A stretch of DNA of 48,951 nt from positions 1 through 48,951 of the forward strand of contig JAAVBN010000036.1 in NCBI GenBank assembly GCA_014803545.1, given 5' to 3'. The notes below the pieces were generated by a model. It was not told the origin of the DNA and did not search any database. It was given only the letters and a program-made list of their open reading frames with translations. This DNA is from a bacterium (lineage in GTDB: Bacteria; Pseudomonadota; Alphaproteobacteria; Rs-D84; CACZYB01). Position numbers and translations under genes: made by a program. Below are positions 7,776 through 16,790 of this stretch, piece by piece; within the stretch, counting starts at the first letter, position 1; each line of letters starts with the position of its first letter.

Positions 7776-7867
7776 GCGAGTTACCCAACATCCACCTTGC
7801 GGGTAGTTCGCTGTACCCTGTTTTTATATTTCTTTTTTTATGAACCGGTCCGCAAGATGAGGGATGT
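7776..7867. repeat. Imperfect palindromes 3 (nested)
   Basis: GCGAGTTACCC (7776-7786) pairs with GGGTAGTTCGC (7801-7811) with two mismatches. A longer-range pairing links ACATCC and CTTGCGG (7788-7802) to CCGCAAG and GGATGT (7850-7867). The two structures exclude each other. No coding frame is supported across 7414-7939, which is made up of these repeats and AT-rich spacers. Confidence 0.5.
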
Positions 7868-7911
7868 CGCTCATTACTTCGTAATAACTTTTATAGTTTG
7901 TAATTATAAAA

Positions 7912-7937
7912 AAAATCCCCTCGGTGGAGGGGATTTT
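7912..7937. terminator. Bidirectional intrinsic terminator
   Basis: Perfect 11-base arms 7912-7922 and 7927-7937 with a GGTG loop. The outer pairs are A/T runs, giving U tracts on both strands. It ends two bases from the stop codon of the minus-strand gene at 7940 and serves that gene. Confidence 0.85.
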
Positions 7938-7939
7938 AA

Positions 7940-8614
7940 TTATCTTCCTGTATTTACATTTGGGAAAAAATCTTTTAATAATTGCTTAGTTTTTTTATCA
8001 TATTTTTTTCCAGTTTCAGAAGAAGCAAATAAATATTTTCTGTTTGCTAAATAACTGTAAAAGAAACTTTCATTCAATAATATTCTAAAAACATTCATTA
8101 TACACCCACCCTCATCTTCATAGGAAAACATATTATCAAGAACTCTATTAGGATATTTTAACGATTTGAATATATTAAAAGTATCATTTAATCTTTGTAT
8201 TTTCATATTATCAGTAACTAAAAACTCATACCTAAGTATACTACTTTCATGTACATCGTTACCCCAACCAACTTCCTCCTTACATATATAAAGCAATCTG
8301 CTTAATAATTTATATCTGTTAGGATTAGCTTTATCAAAAAGGTTAGTATAGTCCTTTAAAAGTTTACGATGTTCTTCTGGTATTTTTTCTAAATCACGAA
8401 TAACCGAATCATCTATATATATTTTACCATCATTATTAACACACTCACGATCTATACGTTTTCTTATTCTTATTGCATCAGAATGTGAAGAATCTGCCAT
8501 ACTTTCTGTAAATCCATAACGATGATAATCCTTTTTAATCTTTTCATATCTTTCTACAGCATCTTTATAAGTAAGATATTTGATTTTTTTGTTGTTGCTA
8601 TTTACAGTATTCAT
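7940..8614 (-). CDS. Unknown protein, family A (paralogue of 18176-18853)
   Basis: 224 residues, no signal peptide or membrane segment, Lys/Asp/Tyr-rich, probably cytoplasmic and helical. I recognise no known domain. It shares a clear core with the protein at 18176-18853: FDKANPNRYKLLSRLLYI against FDKDNPDRYKLLRRLIYI, FNIFKSL against FDIFKSL, LLNESFFYSYL against LLNEHTLLSFL, and the C-terminus KDFFPNVNTGR against KNFFPNINNQR. The family therefore has a conserved central motif and a conserved C-terminal FFPN box. An acceptable GAGG site precedes the ATG. Upstream, TTGACA is followed by a T9 run on the minus strand. It is transcribed alone and ends at the terminator at 7912-7937. Confidence 0.75.
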   Translation of the reverse strand: MNTVNSNNKKIKYLTYKDAVERYEKIKKDYHRYGFTESMADSSHSDAIRIRKRIDRECVNNDGKIYIDDSVIRDLEKIPEEHRKLLKDYTNLFDKANPNRYKLLSRLLYICKEEVGWGNDVHESSILRYEFLVTDNMKIQRLNDTFNIFKSLKYPNRVLDNMFSYEDEGGCIMNVFRILLNESFFYSYLANRKYLFASSETGKKYDKKTKQLLKDFFPNVNTGR

Positions 8615-8698
8615 AATAAAACCTCGTTTGTTATTATATTAAGCAGTTTAAACAAAAAAAAACAGATGTCAATGTTTATTTTGGATTTTTACACCTTC

Positions 8699-8736
8699 CT
8701 TAAATTTCAAAAACGATAGTCTTTGGTCCATCCCCC
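8699..8736. repeat. Direct repeat copy B (38 bases)
   Basis: Second copy of the 7429-7466 repeat, one mismatch, ending in six C. It lies just upstream of the promoter of the 8810 gene. Confidence 0.75.
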
Positions 8737-8754
8737 CATAAAAACTTTTACATC

Positions 8755-8783
8755 TTGCATATAATCCTGAAATATGTTATTAT
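8755..8783 (+). promoter_or_regulatory. Promoter of the 8810 gene, shared with the 18952 gene
   Basis: TTGCAT (8755-8760) and TATTAT (8778-8783), spacing 17. The first 26 bases differ from the promoter at 18886 at only three positions, including the spacer, which suggests common descent or a shared regulator. Confidence 0.55.
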
Positions 8784-8809
8784 ATAATAAATAAAGGAAA
8801 GGAGATATT

Positions 8810-9430
8810 ATGAGTAAAATTCCATTCGATTCAAAACAAACAGACAATATTACAAGAATAAAGAAAGATGATATCAGACTAATTATATACGATGCAAAGT
8901 TTGTATTGGATGAATTTTATTATGATAAGCAAATTGCATATATGTCGGATGTCCATCCATATATGTCAGATGTTGAATCAATCGCTAGAGTAAATCCCAT
9001 AAAAGATATTTATAATTTGATAGAAACTATAAATTTTGCATTAGATAATGTTGGAAATTGGGATAATAATCTTGATAACTATGAGATTGCGGACTTCTAT
9101 TCTACTCTTTCCGACTTAAAACACGCTTTGAAAAATGCTATGACTCATGCCAAGGAGACTTCTCAGTTTAAGGATAAGTATAAAGATTGGACTGACGCAT
9201 ATCATAAGGATATGGAAACTTCAACATTTAGCCGTGGTCAGGAAAAATTAGAAAATAAAATTAAAAAAGAGGCTAATTGGGCTCCAACCTATCATAAAGG
9301 AAAAATCTATTATTCATATTTCACGGAATATCATGGTCAAAATATACCTCTTAAAGATATAGAAAGAGCGGATGGGAAACGAACTCTTTCACCAGCGATG
9401 GTTAAAGAAAGAATGGAGATAGGTTTTTAA
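8810..9430 (+). CDS. Hypothetical protein
   Basis: 206 residues with no signal peptide or membrane segment, acidic N-terminal half and helical character. Residues 44-56 contain a tandem duplication (YMSDVHPYMSDVE). The C-terminal part (KGKIYYSYFTEYHGQNIP) looks like a short beta-rich segment. I recognise no domain. A strong AGGAAAGGAG ribosome-binding site and a good promoter support a real, expressed gene. It stands alone between the family A gene on the other strand and a convergent outer-membrane protein gene. Its promoter resembles that of the homopolymer-controlled secreted protein at 18952. Confidence 0.7.
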   Translation: MSKIPFDSKQTDNITRIKKDDIRLIIYDAKFVLDEFYYDKQIAYMSDVHPYMSDVESIARVNPIKDIYNLIETINFALDNVGNWDNNLDNYEIADFYSTLSDLKHALKNAMTHAKETSQFKDKYKDWTDAYHKDMETSTFSRGQEKLENKIKKEANWAPTYHKGKIYYSYFTEYHGQNIPLKDIERADGKRTLSPAMVKERMEIGF

Positions 9431-9461
9431 CCGCATTTTCAAAAATCCCCCTCTTAATTGT

Positions 9462-9494
9462 CGTCCACTAGGACCTAAACTCCCGTTGGCTAAC
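9462..9494. repeat. Decayed copy of palindrome 2
   Basis: Aligns with 7687-7720 over its whole length with three mismatches and one missing base. The left half of the element is absent, so the outer stem and the 10-bp arm cannot form. Confidence 0.6.
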
Positions 9495-9512
9495 TACAAT
9501 TTCCAAATTAAT

Positions 9513-9541
9513 AAAAAAATCCCTTAAATAATTTAAGGGAT
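9513..9541 (-). terminator. Terminator of the outer-membrane protein gene
   Basis: Perfect 11-base arms ATCCCTTAAAT (9519-9529) and 9531-9541 around one base, followed on the minus strand by seven U. Confidence 0.8.
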
Positions 9542-9562
9542 AAAAATAAAATTTTTTTTTAG

Positions 9563-10168
9563 TTAGAAATTATATCTTATACCAACAGATATATTGTTTG
9601 CACTTGCTTTTAATCCTTCTATATTTCCATAGTTTACATACTTATATCCAACATCAAAATCAAAATTTCTATCTAACTCAAATGCAATACCTGCCATAGC
9701 TTGATATGTAAATTTTGACTTTGTTGCATCTGCACTAATTTTACCAAGATATGTATCACTTGAATCATATACACTCAAACCAACATCTACGGAATTCACT
9801 CCAACACCAATTCCTACACCAAGATAAGGAATAACTATACTTTTCGTAGGAATATCCATAAAAGTATTAACCATAAATGAAGTATTTGTTAAAGTATCTT
9901 TTTCTCTTACAATATAAGAAGCATCACTATATTCATATTTAAAATCAACAGAAACTCTTGATAATTCAAACTCAGTTCTTATAGTATTAAAACTAGCTCC
10001 ATAGCTAACAGAAAAAGAAATTCCATCTTCATTATCATCAGAAACCCCATTATCTATTTTCAAATCTGTATAAGCAAGCTTAGCAGACGCATAAGGTCTA
10101 ATCATTGCCTCTGATTTACAAGATAACACTGTCAACACAGCAACTGTTAAAATTAAAGCTTTTTGCAT
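9563..10168 (-). CDS. Outer-membrane beta-barrel protein
   Basis: 201 residues. A signal peptide (about 1-21) precedes MIRPYASAKLAYTDL, after which the sequence alternates polar and hydrophobic residues in eight or so strands and ends VGIRYNF, a typical barrel C-terminus with terminal Phe read by the BAM complex. Size and layout match small 8-strand barrels of the opacity/Omp25 type common in alphaproteobacteria. The signal region also contains VLSCKS, a weak lipobox, but a barrel with signal peptidase I cleavage after SEA is more likely. It is monocistronic with its own terminator. Function cannot be assigned; surface structure or host contact is typical for the class. Confidence 0.75.
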   Translation of the reverse strand: MQKALILTVAVLTVLSCKSEAMIRPYASAKLAYTDLKIDNGVSDDNEDGISFSVSYGASFNTIRTEFELSRVSVDFKYEYSDASYIVREKDTLTNTSFMVNTFMDIPTKSIVIPYLGVGIGVGVNSVDVGLSVYDSSDTYLGKISADATKSKFTYQAMAGIAFELDRNFDFDVGYKYVNYGNIEGLKASANNISVGIRYNF

Positions 10169-10257
10169 TTTTTATTTCCTTTCAAATTCAATTATTAAAT
10201 ATTATGAATAAAATCATATTCGGAAAAATAATACAAATTCAGATACATTATGTCAAT

Positions 10258-10281
10258 AAAAAAAGCCCTCTAAACGGAGGG
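10258..10281 (-). terminator. Terminator of the 10310 gene
   Basis: Stem 10266-10270 with 10277-10281 followed on the minus strand by seven U. The surrounding 10169-10309 stretch has no other clear feature. Confidence 0.7.
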
Positions 10282-10309
10282 TTCTTTTAAATATTAAAGA
10301 CAACAGCTT

Positions 10310-10693
10310 TTATCTTTCTTTAGTAATAAAATCATCAATTTGATAGATATTAGCAGCATATTGTAAACCATTAAAAGTTCTAAATTGAATTTTTGAACCT
10401 TCTTTTATATTTGCAATAGCTACAAAATTCTCAGGCCTATTTTTAAGTTCTATTACTTTTTCAATAGTATCTTTGTTTTCATCTGTATCTACTAAAAATC
10501 TAGCACCACCACTATTTGTCTCTATTCTTTCCACTACTGTCCCAGAATATAAGGTTTCGTTTTCGTCATATATATACACTAATAATCCAATAGCAGCTAA
10601 AAACATTCCACTTGTAAGAATAGTACCAATAATAGTATCAATAGCATCTTTCATATTATCTGTTTTTTTATTAGTATTTTTATTTTTTTTCAT
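10310..10693 (-). CDS. Small single-pass membrane protein, unknown
   Basis: 127 residues: a Lys/Asn-rich cytoplasmic N-terminus (1-15), one membrane helix (about 18-42, IIGTILTSGMFLAAIGLLVYIY), then a roughly 80-residue soluble domain with alternating strands (SGTVVERIETNSGGARFLVD, KIQFRTFNGLQYAANIYQID). The soluble part looks like a small beta domain of about six strands. I recognise no family. It starts 12 bases downstream of msbA in the same direction and shares its terminator, so it is probably the last gene of the infC-tilS-ftsH-msbA run. Confidence 0.65.
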   Translation of the reverse strand: MKKNKNTNKKTDNMKDAIDTIIGTILTSGMFLAAIGLLVYIYDENETLYSGTVVERIETNSGGARFLVDTDENKDTIEKVIELKNRPENFVAIANIKEGSKIQFRTFNGLQYAANIYQIDDFITKER

Positions 10694-10705
10694 AATAAAC
10701 TCCTA

Positions 10706-12481
10706 TTATTTATCTTTACTTTTAAATTGCATGTTATAAAGTTTTGCATACTCACCATTCTTTTTAAGAAGTTCAGAATGATTTCCAGCCTCAACAATCT
10801 CACCCTTTTCAATAACATAAATCATATCAGCATTCTTAATTGTTGAAAGTCTATGTGCGATAACAATAGTAGTTCTGTTTTTCATAAGATTATCAAGAGC
10901 CGTTTGCACCTCAAATTCCGATTCTGTATCAAGGGCAGAAGTCGCCTCATCAAGTAAAAGTATAGGAGCATTCTTTATAATCGCACGAGCAATGGAAATC
11001 CTTTGCTTCTGTCCACCAGAAAGCCTTACACCCTTTTCACCAATCTTCGTTTCATACCCTGCACTCATTGCCGTAATAAAATCATAAGCATTCGCACTCT
11101 TTGATGCAGAGATAATCTCTTCCTCAGATACATTTTCATATTCCTTTTCACCCTTACCATAGGCAATATTATTCTTTATTGTATCATCAAAAAGTATCAC
11201 TTCCTGACTTACAAGAGAAATATTTTCACGCAAAGATTTTTGAGTATATTTATTAATATTCACTCCATCAATTAAAATCTCACCACCTGTTACTTCAAAA
11301 AATCTTGGTATCAAATTTACAATAGTTGTTTTACCACCACCACTTGCACCAACAAGAGCAACCGTTTTACCACTTGGTATTTTCATATTCAAATTTTTAA
11401 CAACAGACTTTCCTGATTCATATTCAAACGAAACATTTTTAAATTCAATATCACCCTTTACATCTTTAAGCTCTATCGCACCATCTACATCTTTAATAAC
11501 AGGCTTTGTATCAATAATTTCGTAAACCCTTTCCGCACTTACAAGAGCAGTTTGAAGTTGCACACGGAAATGAAGCAAAGATTTCAATGGCTTATAAACA
11601 GACACCCACGCACCCAAAAATGTTACAAATCCACCAGTTGTAAGATAGCCATTTGCTATTTGCCAACCACCAAATATTATAATTCCCGACATAACAAATC
11701 CAGATAATGTTTCAATCACTGGTGTAGTCATACTTGTGGTTTTTACAGATTTCATTTGAAGATTAAACATAATATCCAAGAGCTTTTTTATACGCTTTGC
11801 TTCAAACTTTTCCATACAATAAGATTTTATAATCTTAACACTTTGAAACGATTCCGAAAGCATACTTATAAAATTAGCACCTGTTTGTGTAGATTTAGTC
11901 GCAATACTCTTTGTTTTCCTTACTATAATAGAAATAGCAATCGCACCAATTGGGAAAAACACAAAAATAACTAAACACATTTTCCATGAATAATAAATCA
12001 TCAAAGAAAACATCGCAATACAAGTAATTAAATCTTTAAATATAGTAGTAATAAAGTTAATCGCAATATTTGTAATAGAATTACAATCATTTATTATACG
12101 AGACAACATTTGCCCACTTGAAGTTTTATTAAAATAACTCATATCAAGTGTCATTAAATGAGAAAACACCCTTTGCTGAATTGATTGCACAGTCCTAGTA
12201 CTTATATGAGAAAGTATCAAAGTTTGGAAAAAATAAAACCAACCCTTCATAAAATAAAGACCTATTATTTGAAAACATAAAATAATAAGCACATTACTAT
12301 TTCTATCAATAAAACCTTTATCAAATATAGGTTTCAAAAGAGAAACGGAAAATGCCTCCGTTCCCGCAGTCAAGGTTGTTAAAATTAACGCACCTATCAA
12401 CGCCCATATATATTTTTTTGTATGTTCACGCCAAATACGACGAAGTATTTTTATATTTAATTTTGCTTTATCTTTTGCCAT
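10706..12481 (-). CDS. msbA: MsbA-type ABC transporter (lipid flippase)
   Basis: 591 residues, a fused half-transporter. Six membrane helices lie within about residues 25-300, followed by the nucleotide-binding domain: Walker A GASGGGKTT (378-386), signature LSGGQ (487-491), Walker B ILLLDEATSALD (507-518) and the H-loop IAHRLSTI. The EAFSVSLLKPIFDKGF opening matches MsbA, which flips lipid A-core across the inner membrane. Other lipid or peptide exporters of this subfamily cannot be excluded. Its ATG overlaps the ftsH stop codon (TAATG), giving coupled translation. Presence of an MsbA fits the glycosyltransferase and outer-membrane proteins elsewhere in the window. Confidence 0.85.
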   Translation of the reverse strand: MAKDKAKLNIKILRRIWREHTKKYIWALIGALILTTLTAGTEAFSVSLLKPIFDKGFIDRNSNVLIILCFQIIGLYFMKGWFYFFQTLILSHISTRTVQSIQQRVFSHLMTLDMSYFNKTSSGQMLSRIINDCNSITNIAINFITTIFKDLITCIAMFSLMIYYSWKMCLVIFVFFPIGAIAISIIVRKTKSIATKSTQTGANFISMLSESFQSVKIIKSYCMEKFEAKRIKKLLDIMFNLQMKSVKTTSMTTPVIETLSGFVMSGIIIFGGWQIANGYLTTGGFVTFLGAWVSVYKPLKSLLHFRVQLQTALVSAERVYEIIDTKPVIKDVDGAIELKDVKGDIEFKNVSFEYESGKSVVKNLNMKIPSGKTVALVGASGGGKTTIVNLIPRFFEVTGGEILIDGVNINKYTQKSLRENISLVSQEVILFDDTIKNNIAYGKGEKEYENVSEEEIISASKSANAYDFITAMSAGYETKIGEKGVRLSGGQKQRISIARAIIKNAPILLLDEATSALDTESEFEVQTALDNLMKNRTTIVIAHRLSTIKNADMIYVIEKGEIVEAGNHSELLKKNGEYAKLYNMQFKSKDK

Positions 12482-14385
12482 TATTTTTTCTTTTCTTCTT
12501 TTTGTTTAACTTTTCTATCAGTAAATGGAAGAGTAGATTCTCTTTCTATCCTATTTTTAACAACATCAACCTTTTTAGTCAACTTTATTTTTTTACCATT
12601 AACTATTGCACGAACTTCATCACCAGTCAAGGTTTCATATTCAAGCAACGCTTTTGCAAGCTTTTCAAGTTTTGCTTTATTCTTTGTTATAGTTGATTTT
12701 GCAAGCTTATATCCCTCATCTATCATTCTTTTCACTTCTAAATCAATTTCACGCGATGTTTCTTCGGAAATAGGATATTTCTCCCTTTCACCATAATAAA
12801 CTGTCCCAATCTTAGGCGACAATCCCCAAAATACAACAGAATTTCTTGCATACTTAGTCGCCGCTTGTATATCAGAAGATGCCCCAGTTGTAATTTTATC
12901 CTTACCAAAGAAAGTTTCCTCACTGATTCGCCCTGCAAGAGCCACCGCAATATTAGAACGAATTTCAGTAATATTCACACTCACCTTATCCCTTTCTGGA
13001 AGTTGTTGCACAAGTCCCAAAGCTTGCCCACGAGGTATTATTGTAGCCTTATGTATAGGGTCCACCTCAGGAAGAAGCACAGAACAAAGTGCATGCCCTG
13101 CCTCATGATAAGCAGTATTTTTAAGTTCCTCTGGTGACATAGTTTTTGATTTATGCTCCAATCCCATAAGGATTTTATCCCTTGCATATTCAAAATCTTC
13201 CTGTGATATTTTCTTTTTATTTTTTCTTGCTGCAATAATTGCCGCCTCATTTACAAGGTTAGCAAGCTCCGCTCCACTAAACCCAGGTGTTCCACGAGCC
13301 ACAGAAACAACATCAACATCGGATAATATATTTACCTTACTAATATACTTTTTAAGTATTGCTTCACGCCCCTTTAAATCAGGCAAATCAATATACACTT
13401 GCCTATCAAATCTTCCTGGACGAAGAAGAGCATCATCCAAAACATCAACACGATTCGTTGCTGCAATTATTATTATTCCAGTATTAGTTTCAAACCCATC
13501 CATTTCAACAAGCAATTGATTAAGAGTTTGTTCTCTTTCATCATTTCCACCACCATATCCAGAACCACGATGACGACCAACTGCATCAATTTCATCAATA
13601 AATACAAGACAAGGCGCAGACTTTTTTGCCTGTTCAAACAAAGCTCTTACTCGGCTTGCACCAACACCGACAAACATTTCAACAAATTCAGAACCACTTG
13701 TAGAAAAGAATGGAACTCCAGCCTCCCCTGCAATAGCCTTTGCAAGTAAAGTCTTTCCTGTTCCAGGAGCACCAACCAATAAAACTCCCTTTGGTATTTT
13801 CGCTCCAAGTCGTGAATACTTTGTTGGATCCGAAAGGAAATCTACAATCTCCGCAACCTCTTGCTTTGCTTCATCAGCACCAAGCACATCAGAAAATCTG
13901 ACTTTTTGCATATCTGATGTAAACATTTTAATATTTGATTTTCCAAGACTAAATTTATCACTTTTTAAACTTCTAAAAAGAAGGACAAGAACAATAATCC
14001 ATAAAAATGTCGCAAAAACTCTCACAATTTCAAGAAAACTAAATTCAAAAGGCGCCTCAATTTTTATCTCCGTTGGTATTTGTTTTTCCTCTAATATTTC
14101 AAGAAGTCGTGGATAAAAAAGCACCTTTGATGTAAATTTTTGAGATTCTTTCTTTTCATCTTTTTTACCAGACTTTTCATCCCCCTTTGATTTCAAAGTT
14201 CCCTCAACAACATCACCCTTTATAACAATAGATTCTAATTCACCCTTTTTTGCCTTAGCCACAAAATCAGAAAATTTTATCTCATTCTGCTTTTTTTCAA
14301 TTTTATCATTAGGTGATTCGGTTATAAGGTTAAAAAACAAAATAATCAAAGCAAAAACATATATATATTTCCAATATTTTCCCAT
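12481..14385 (-). CDS. ftsH: ATP-dependent zinc metalloprotease FtsH
   Basis: 634 residues. Membrane-anchored AAA+ protease that degrades misfolded membrane proteins and short-lived regulators. Seen in order: TM1 (7-21), periplasmic domain, TM2 (121-138), Walker A GAPGTGKT (205-212), pore loop FVEMFVG (234-240), Walker B CLVFIDE (259-265), second region of homology ATNRVD...RPGRFDRQ (309-329) and the zinc site HEAGH (427-431). A Lys/Asp/Ser-rich insertion (66-84) enlarges the periplasmic domain. The tilS-ftsH order is typical of alphaproteobacteria. The gene is followed by coupled msbA. Confidence 0.97.
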   Translation of the reverse strand: MGKYWKYIYVFALIILFFNLITESPNDKIEKKQNEIKFSDFVAKAKKGELESIVIKGDVVEGTLKSKGDEKSGKKDEKKESQKFTSKVLFYPRLLEILEEKQIPTEIKIEAPFEFSFLEIVRVFATFLWIIVLVLLFRSLKSDKFSLGKSNIKMFTSDMQKVRFSDVLGADEAKQEVAEIVDFLSDPTKYSRLGAKIPKGVLLVGAPGTGKTLLAKAIAGEAGVPFFSTSGSEFVEMFVGVGASRVRALFEQAKKSAPCLVFIDEIDAVGRHRGSGYGGGNDEREQTLNQLLVEMDGFETNTGIIIIAATNRVDVLDDALLRPGRFDRQVYIDLPDLKGREAILKKYISKVNILSDVDVVSVARGTPGFSGAELANLVNEAAIIAARKNKKKISQEDFEYARDKILMGLEHKSKTMSPEELKNTAYHEAGHALCSVLLPEVDPIHKATIIPRGQALGLVQQLPERDKVSVNITEIRSNIAVALAGRISEETFFGKDKITTGASSDIQAATKYARNSVVFWGLSPKIGTVYYGEREKYPISEETSREIDLEVKRMIDEGYKLAKSTITKNKAKLEKLAKALLEYETLTGDEVRAIVNGKKIKLTKKVDVVKNRIERESTLPFTDRKVKQKEEKKK

Positions 14386-14438
14386 TTTTATTTCCTTAAT
14401 TTAAATGTTTTTAAATAAGACAAGTTTATATTATAAAT

Positions 14439-15443
14439 TTATTTTTTACCAGCAGTTTTTTTATACCTAGATTTTTCTTTTTCAATAAAAATCATACCAT
14501 CTTTTTTTGTTGAAATTTTCAAATTTGAAAGTGTTGCCCCATTCCCCAAAGTTTGATTTACAATTTTATCATAAAGATTCTTTAAATTCTCAAATCTTGC
14601 AGGATAAGATTTATAGGATAATTCTTGAATAATTTTTGAAATTGCTCTTATTACAACCTCCTCTGGATAGATAGCAAACAATTTTGGCGAAAGCATAATA
14701 GATTCTTTTTCCTTTTTAACAGTTGATTTAAAAATGAAATCATTCACAAAAAAATCAATCGCCTCTCTTGCCCTTCTCATATTTTCAAGAGTATTCGCAA
14801 TTCTTTCATTTGAAAGCTCCAATGTATCAGTAAGTTTTTTAAGCTTTCTTATTCTAACACGCTTATATTTATTATCTTTATTTGATGGATCTTCCACCCA
14901 TTTTTGACGATTCGTTTTAAGATACACCTTTATCTCAGCCTTTGAATAACAAAGCATAGGACGAACAATACTCAAATCACCCCTTACTTGAATCTTTGGC
15001 ATTCCACAAAGTCCATAAACCCCACTTCCCCGTGAAAGGTTAAGGAAAAAAGTTTCCGTCTGCTCATCCGCATTATGCGCCACAAACAAACACTTAACAT
15101 CATTTTTATGACAATAATCAAAAAGCATTTTATAACGATAATTTCTTGCCACCGCCTCTATGTTAGAAGTAGGAATTTCACCAGTATAAGTCAGAATATG
15201 ATGCTCTATACCATACTTTTCTAACCACTTATGAACCTTCAAAGCCTCACGTGCAGAATTTTTTCTTAAATTATGATCAACAGTCAAGGCAACCATTTTT
15301 ACATTATTCAACTTTGCCCAATTATGACTTAACAAAGTCATTGCAAGACTATCTGAACCACCAGACACCGCCACCACAATTTTCCTTGGATAATTTTTTA
15401 AAATACTATCTAAATTCTTATTAAATAATTCTTGTGTTATCAT
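14439..15443 (-). CDS. tilS: tRNA(Ile)-lysidine synthetase
   Basis: 334 residues. It modifies C34 of tRNA-Ile(CAU) to lysidine so that it reads AUA. The ATP-pyrophosphatase P-loop SGGSDS (27-32) is present, followed by NIEAVARNYRY and HNADEQTETFFLNLSRGSG. The E. coli enzyme is about 430 residues, and here the C-terminal domain is much reduced. The short form is known in some reduced genomes (family knowledge). The gene begins nine bases after infC stops and lies 53 bases before ftsH, so the three are probably one operon. Confidence 0.92.
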   Translation of the reverse strand: MITQELFNKNLDSILKNYPRKIVVAVSGGSDSLAMTLLSHNWAKLNNVKMVALTVDHNLRKNSAREALKVHKWLEKYGIEHHILTYTGEIPTSNIEAVARNYRYKMLFDYCHKNDVKCLFVAHNADEQTETFFLNLSRGSGVYGLCGMPKIQVRGDLSIVRPMLCYSKAEIKVYLKTNRQKWVEDPSNKDNKYKRVRIRKLKKLTDTLELSNERIANTLENMRRAREAIDFFVNDFIFKSTVKKEKESIMLSPKLFAIYPEEVVIRAISKIIQELSYKSYPARFENLKNLYDKIVNQTLGNGATLSNLKISTKKDGMIFIEKEKSRYKKTAGKK

Positions 15444-15452
15444 AATATTTTA

Positions 15453-15977
15453 TTATTTAGAAGGAGATACAAACATTATCATCTGTCTTCCTTCCATCAA
15501 AGGTTCCTTGTCAACTTTTATAATATCGCCAAGTTCTTCCTTTATACGATTAAGAAGGGAAAGCCCAGATTCTTGATTTGTAATTTCACGACCTTTAAAT
15601 CTAACAGAAAATTTAACCTTATCACCATCTTCAATAAAACGTTTAGCAGCCTTCATCTTAACTTGAAAATCATGAACATCAATATTAGGACGAATTTTAA
15701 GCTCCTTTGTTTCAAAAACTCTCTGATTAGATTTTGCTTCTTTTAATTTTTTCTGTTCTTCATATTTCCATTTTCCATAATCCATAATTTTACAAACAGG
15801 AGGATTAGATTGAGGGGCAATTTCCAAAAGATCAAGACCCGCTTCACGAGCCATATCAAGAGCCTCATTAATAGAAACTATACCAACATTTCCACCATCT
15901 GCTCCGATAAGCCTTACTTCTCTTGCACGAATTTTTTCATTAACATTTAATGAAATTGAATTATCTTTATTTGCCAA
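15453..15977 (-). CDS. infC: Translation initiation factor IF-3 (TTG start)
   Basis: 174 residues. It binds the 30S subunit and checks start codons. N-domain (NEKIRAREVRLIGADGGNVG) and C-domain (KELKIRPNIDVHDFQVKMK and FSVRFKGREI) are complete. The start is TTG at 15977, with AGGAG seven bases before it. The nearest ATG is out of frame and ends after four codons. infC genes often use a rare start codon because IF-3 rejects such codons, giving autoregulation; in E. coli it is AUU. The IF-3 mRNA here probably works the same way (inference). Confidence 0.95.
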   Translation of the reverse strand: MANKDNSISLNVNEKIRAREVRLIGADGGNVGIVSINEALDMAREAGLDLLEIAPQSNPPVCKIMDYGKWKYEEQKKLKEAKSNQRVFETKELKIRPNIDVHDFQVKMKAAKRFIEDGDKVKFSVRFKGREITNQESGLSLLNRIKEELGDIIKVDKEPLMEGRQMIMFVSPSK

Positions 15978-16004
15978 ACATATACTCCTTTTAAATTATT
16001 ATTA

Positions 16005-16078
16005 TGGAGGTCGGTACCGGAATCGAACCAGTGTACAAGGATTTGCAGTCCTCTGCATAGCCTCTCTGCCAACCGACC
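16005..16078 (-). tRNA. tRNA-Cys(GCA)
   Basis: 74 bases including the encoded CCA. Acceptor stem GGTCGGT pairs with ACCGACC, discriminator T, D-loop with TTGGCAGAGAGG, anticodon loop CTGCAAA (anticodon GCA) and the T-arm GGTTCGATTCC. It is upstream of infC in the same direction. Confidence 0.95.
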
Positions 16079-16190
16079 ATAGAGGGCATTATAAACAAAT
16101 AAATTTTAAATTGCAATATATTTATTAGTTGAAAGAAATCCATTTTTAAGATATATTATTTTAAGTATAAAACTTTAAAAAGGAGAAAAA

Positions 16191-16790
16191 ATGAAACTAT
16201 CAAACAAAAAAATTTCTGTAAGTGTTTTTTGTGGTGCACAAAAAGGAAAAACAAAAGATTATTATGAATTGGCACATAAGACTGGCGAACTTCTTGCAAA
16301 AAATAAAATGCGACTTGTTTATGGTGCTGGTGGAACAGGTTTGATGGGTGCCGTTGCATATGGCGTTCTTGATAATGGCGGTGCAATTTACGGTGTCACA
16401 ACAAAAGTAATCGCCGCATTTGAAGAACCAATCAAAGGAACAAAAACTAAAATCGTTTGCGATATTCAAAAAAGGAAAAGAACCTTTATTGATAACTCCG
16501 ACGCTTTCATCGTTCTTCCTGGTGGTTTTGGAACTTTTGATGAATTATTTGATTTATTGGTTGGAAAAGAAATCATTAATAAACATGGTCAAGTTGTTCC
16601 AAACAGCACACTTTCAGAAACAAGACCTATAATTCTTGTTAATCATAAAAACTTTTTCAAACCATTTGAGGCTTTAACTGACGCCCTTATTAAGACAGGA
16701 TTCATATCAAAAGATCATAAAAAAATGTATGAAATGGTTTCCACACCAGAGGAGGCAATTAAACTCATAAAAAAATCTGTAAAAAAATAA
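16191..16790 (+). CDS. LOG-family nucleoside-5'-monophosphate phosphoribohydrolase
   Basis: 199 residues. The LOG family (often misnamed lysine decarboxylase) removes ribose-5-phosphate from cytokinin-type or purine monophosphates. Signature features are SVFCGAQKGK (11-20), YGAGGTGLMG (44-53), RKR (94-97) and PGGFGTFDEL (110-119), which carry the catalytic Arg and acidic residues. In LOG the last motif usually reads PGGxGTxEE, and here Asp replaces the first Glu. The biological substrate in bacteria is generally unclear. An AAAGGAG site precedes the ATG; the gene is monocistronic and diverges from tRNA-Cys. Confidence 0.85.
   Translation: MKLSNKKISVSVFCGAQKGKTKDYYELAHKTGELLAKNKMRLVYGAGGTGLMGAVAYGVLDNGGAIYGVTTKVIAAFEEPIKGTKTKIVCDIQKRKRTFIDNSDAFIVLPGGFGTFDELFDLLVGKEIINKHGQVVPNSTLSETRPIILVNHKNFFKPFEALTDALIKTGFISKDHKKMYEMVSTPEEAIKLIKKSVKK

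Noticed and set aside
7569-7867. CRISPR array
   Set aside because: The palindromes are unlike each other, irregularly spaced, and there are no repeated units with unique spacers or cas genes.
7453-8054. Plus-strand reading frames at 7453-7719 and 7797-8054
   Set aside because: They run through palindromic repeats and terminators, have no ribosome-binding site, and encode low-complexity aromatic sequence.
8641-8670. T9 run upstream of the 7940-8614 gene as another phase-variation switch
   Set aside because: A/T runs of this length are common in this AT-rich sequence, and no -10 box at a sensible spacing from TTGACA is clear.
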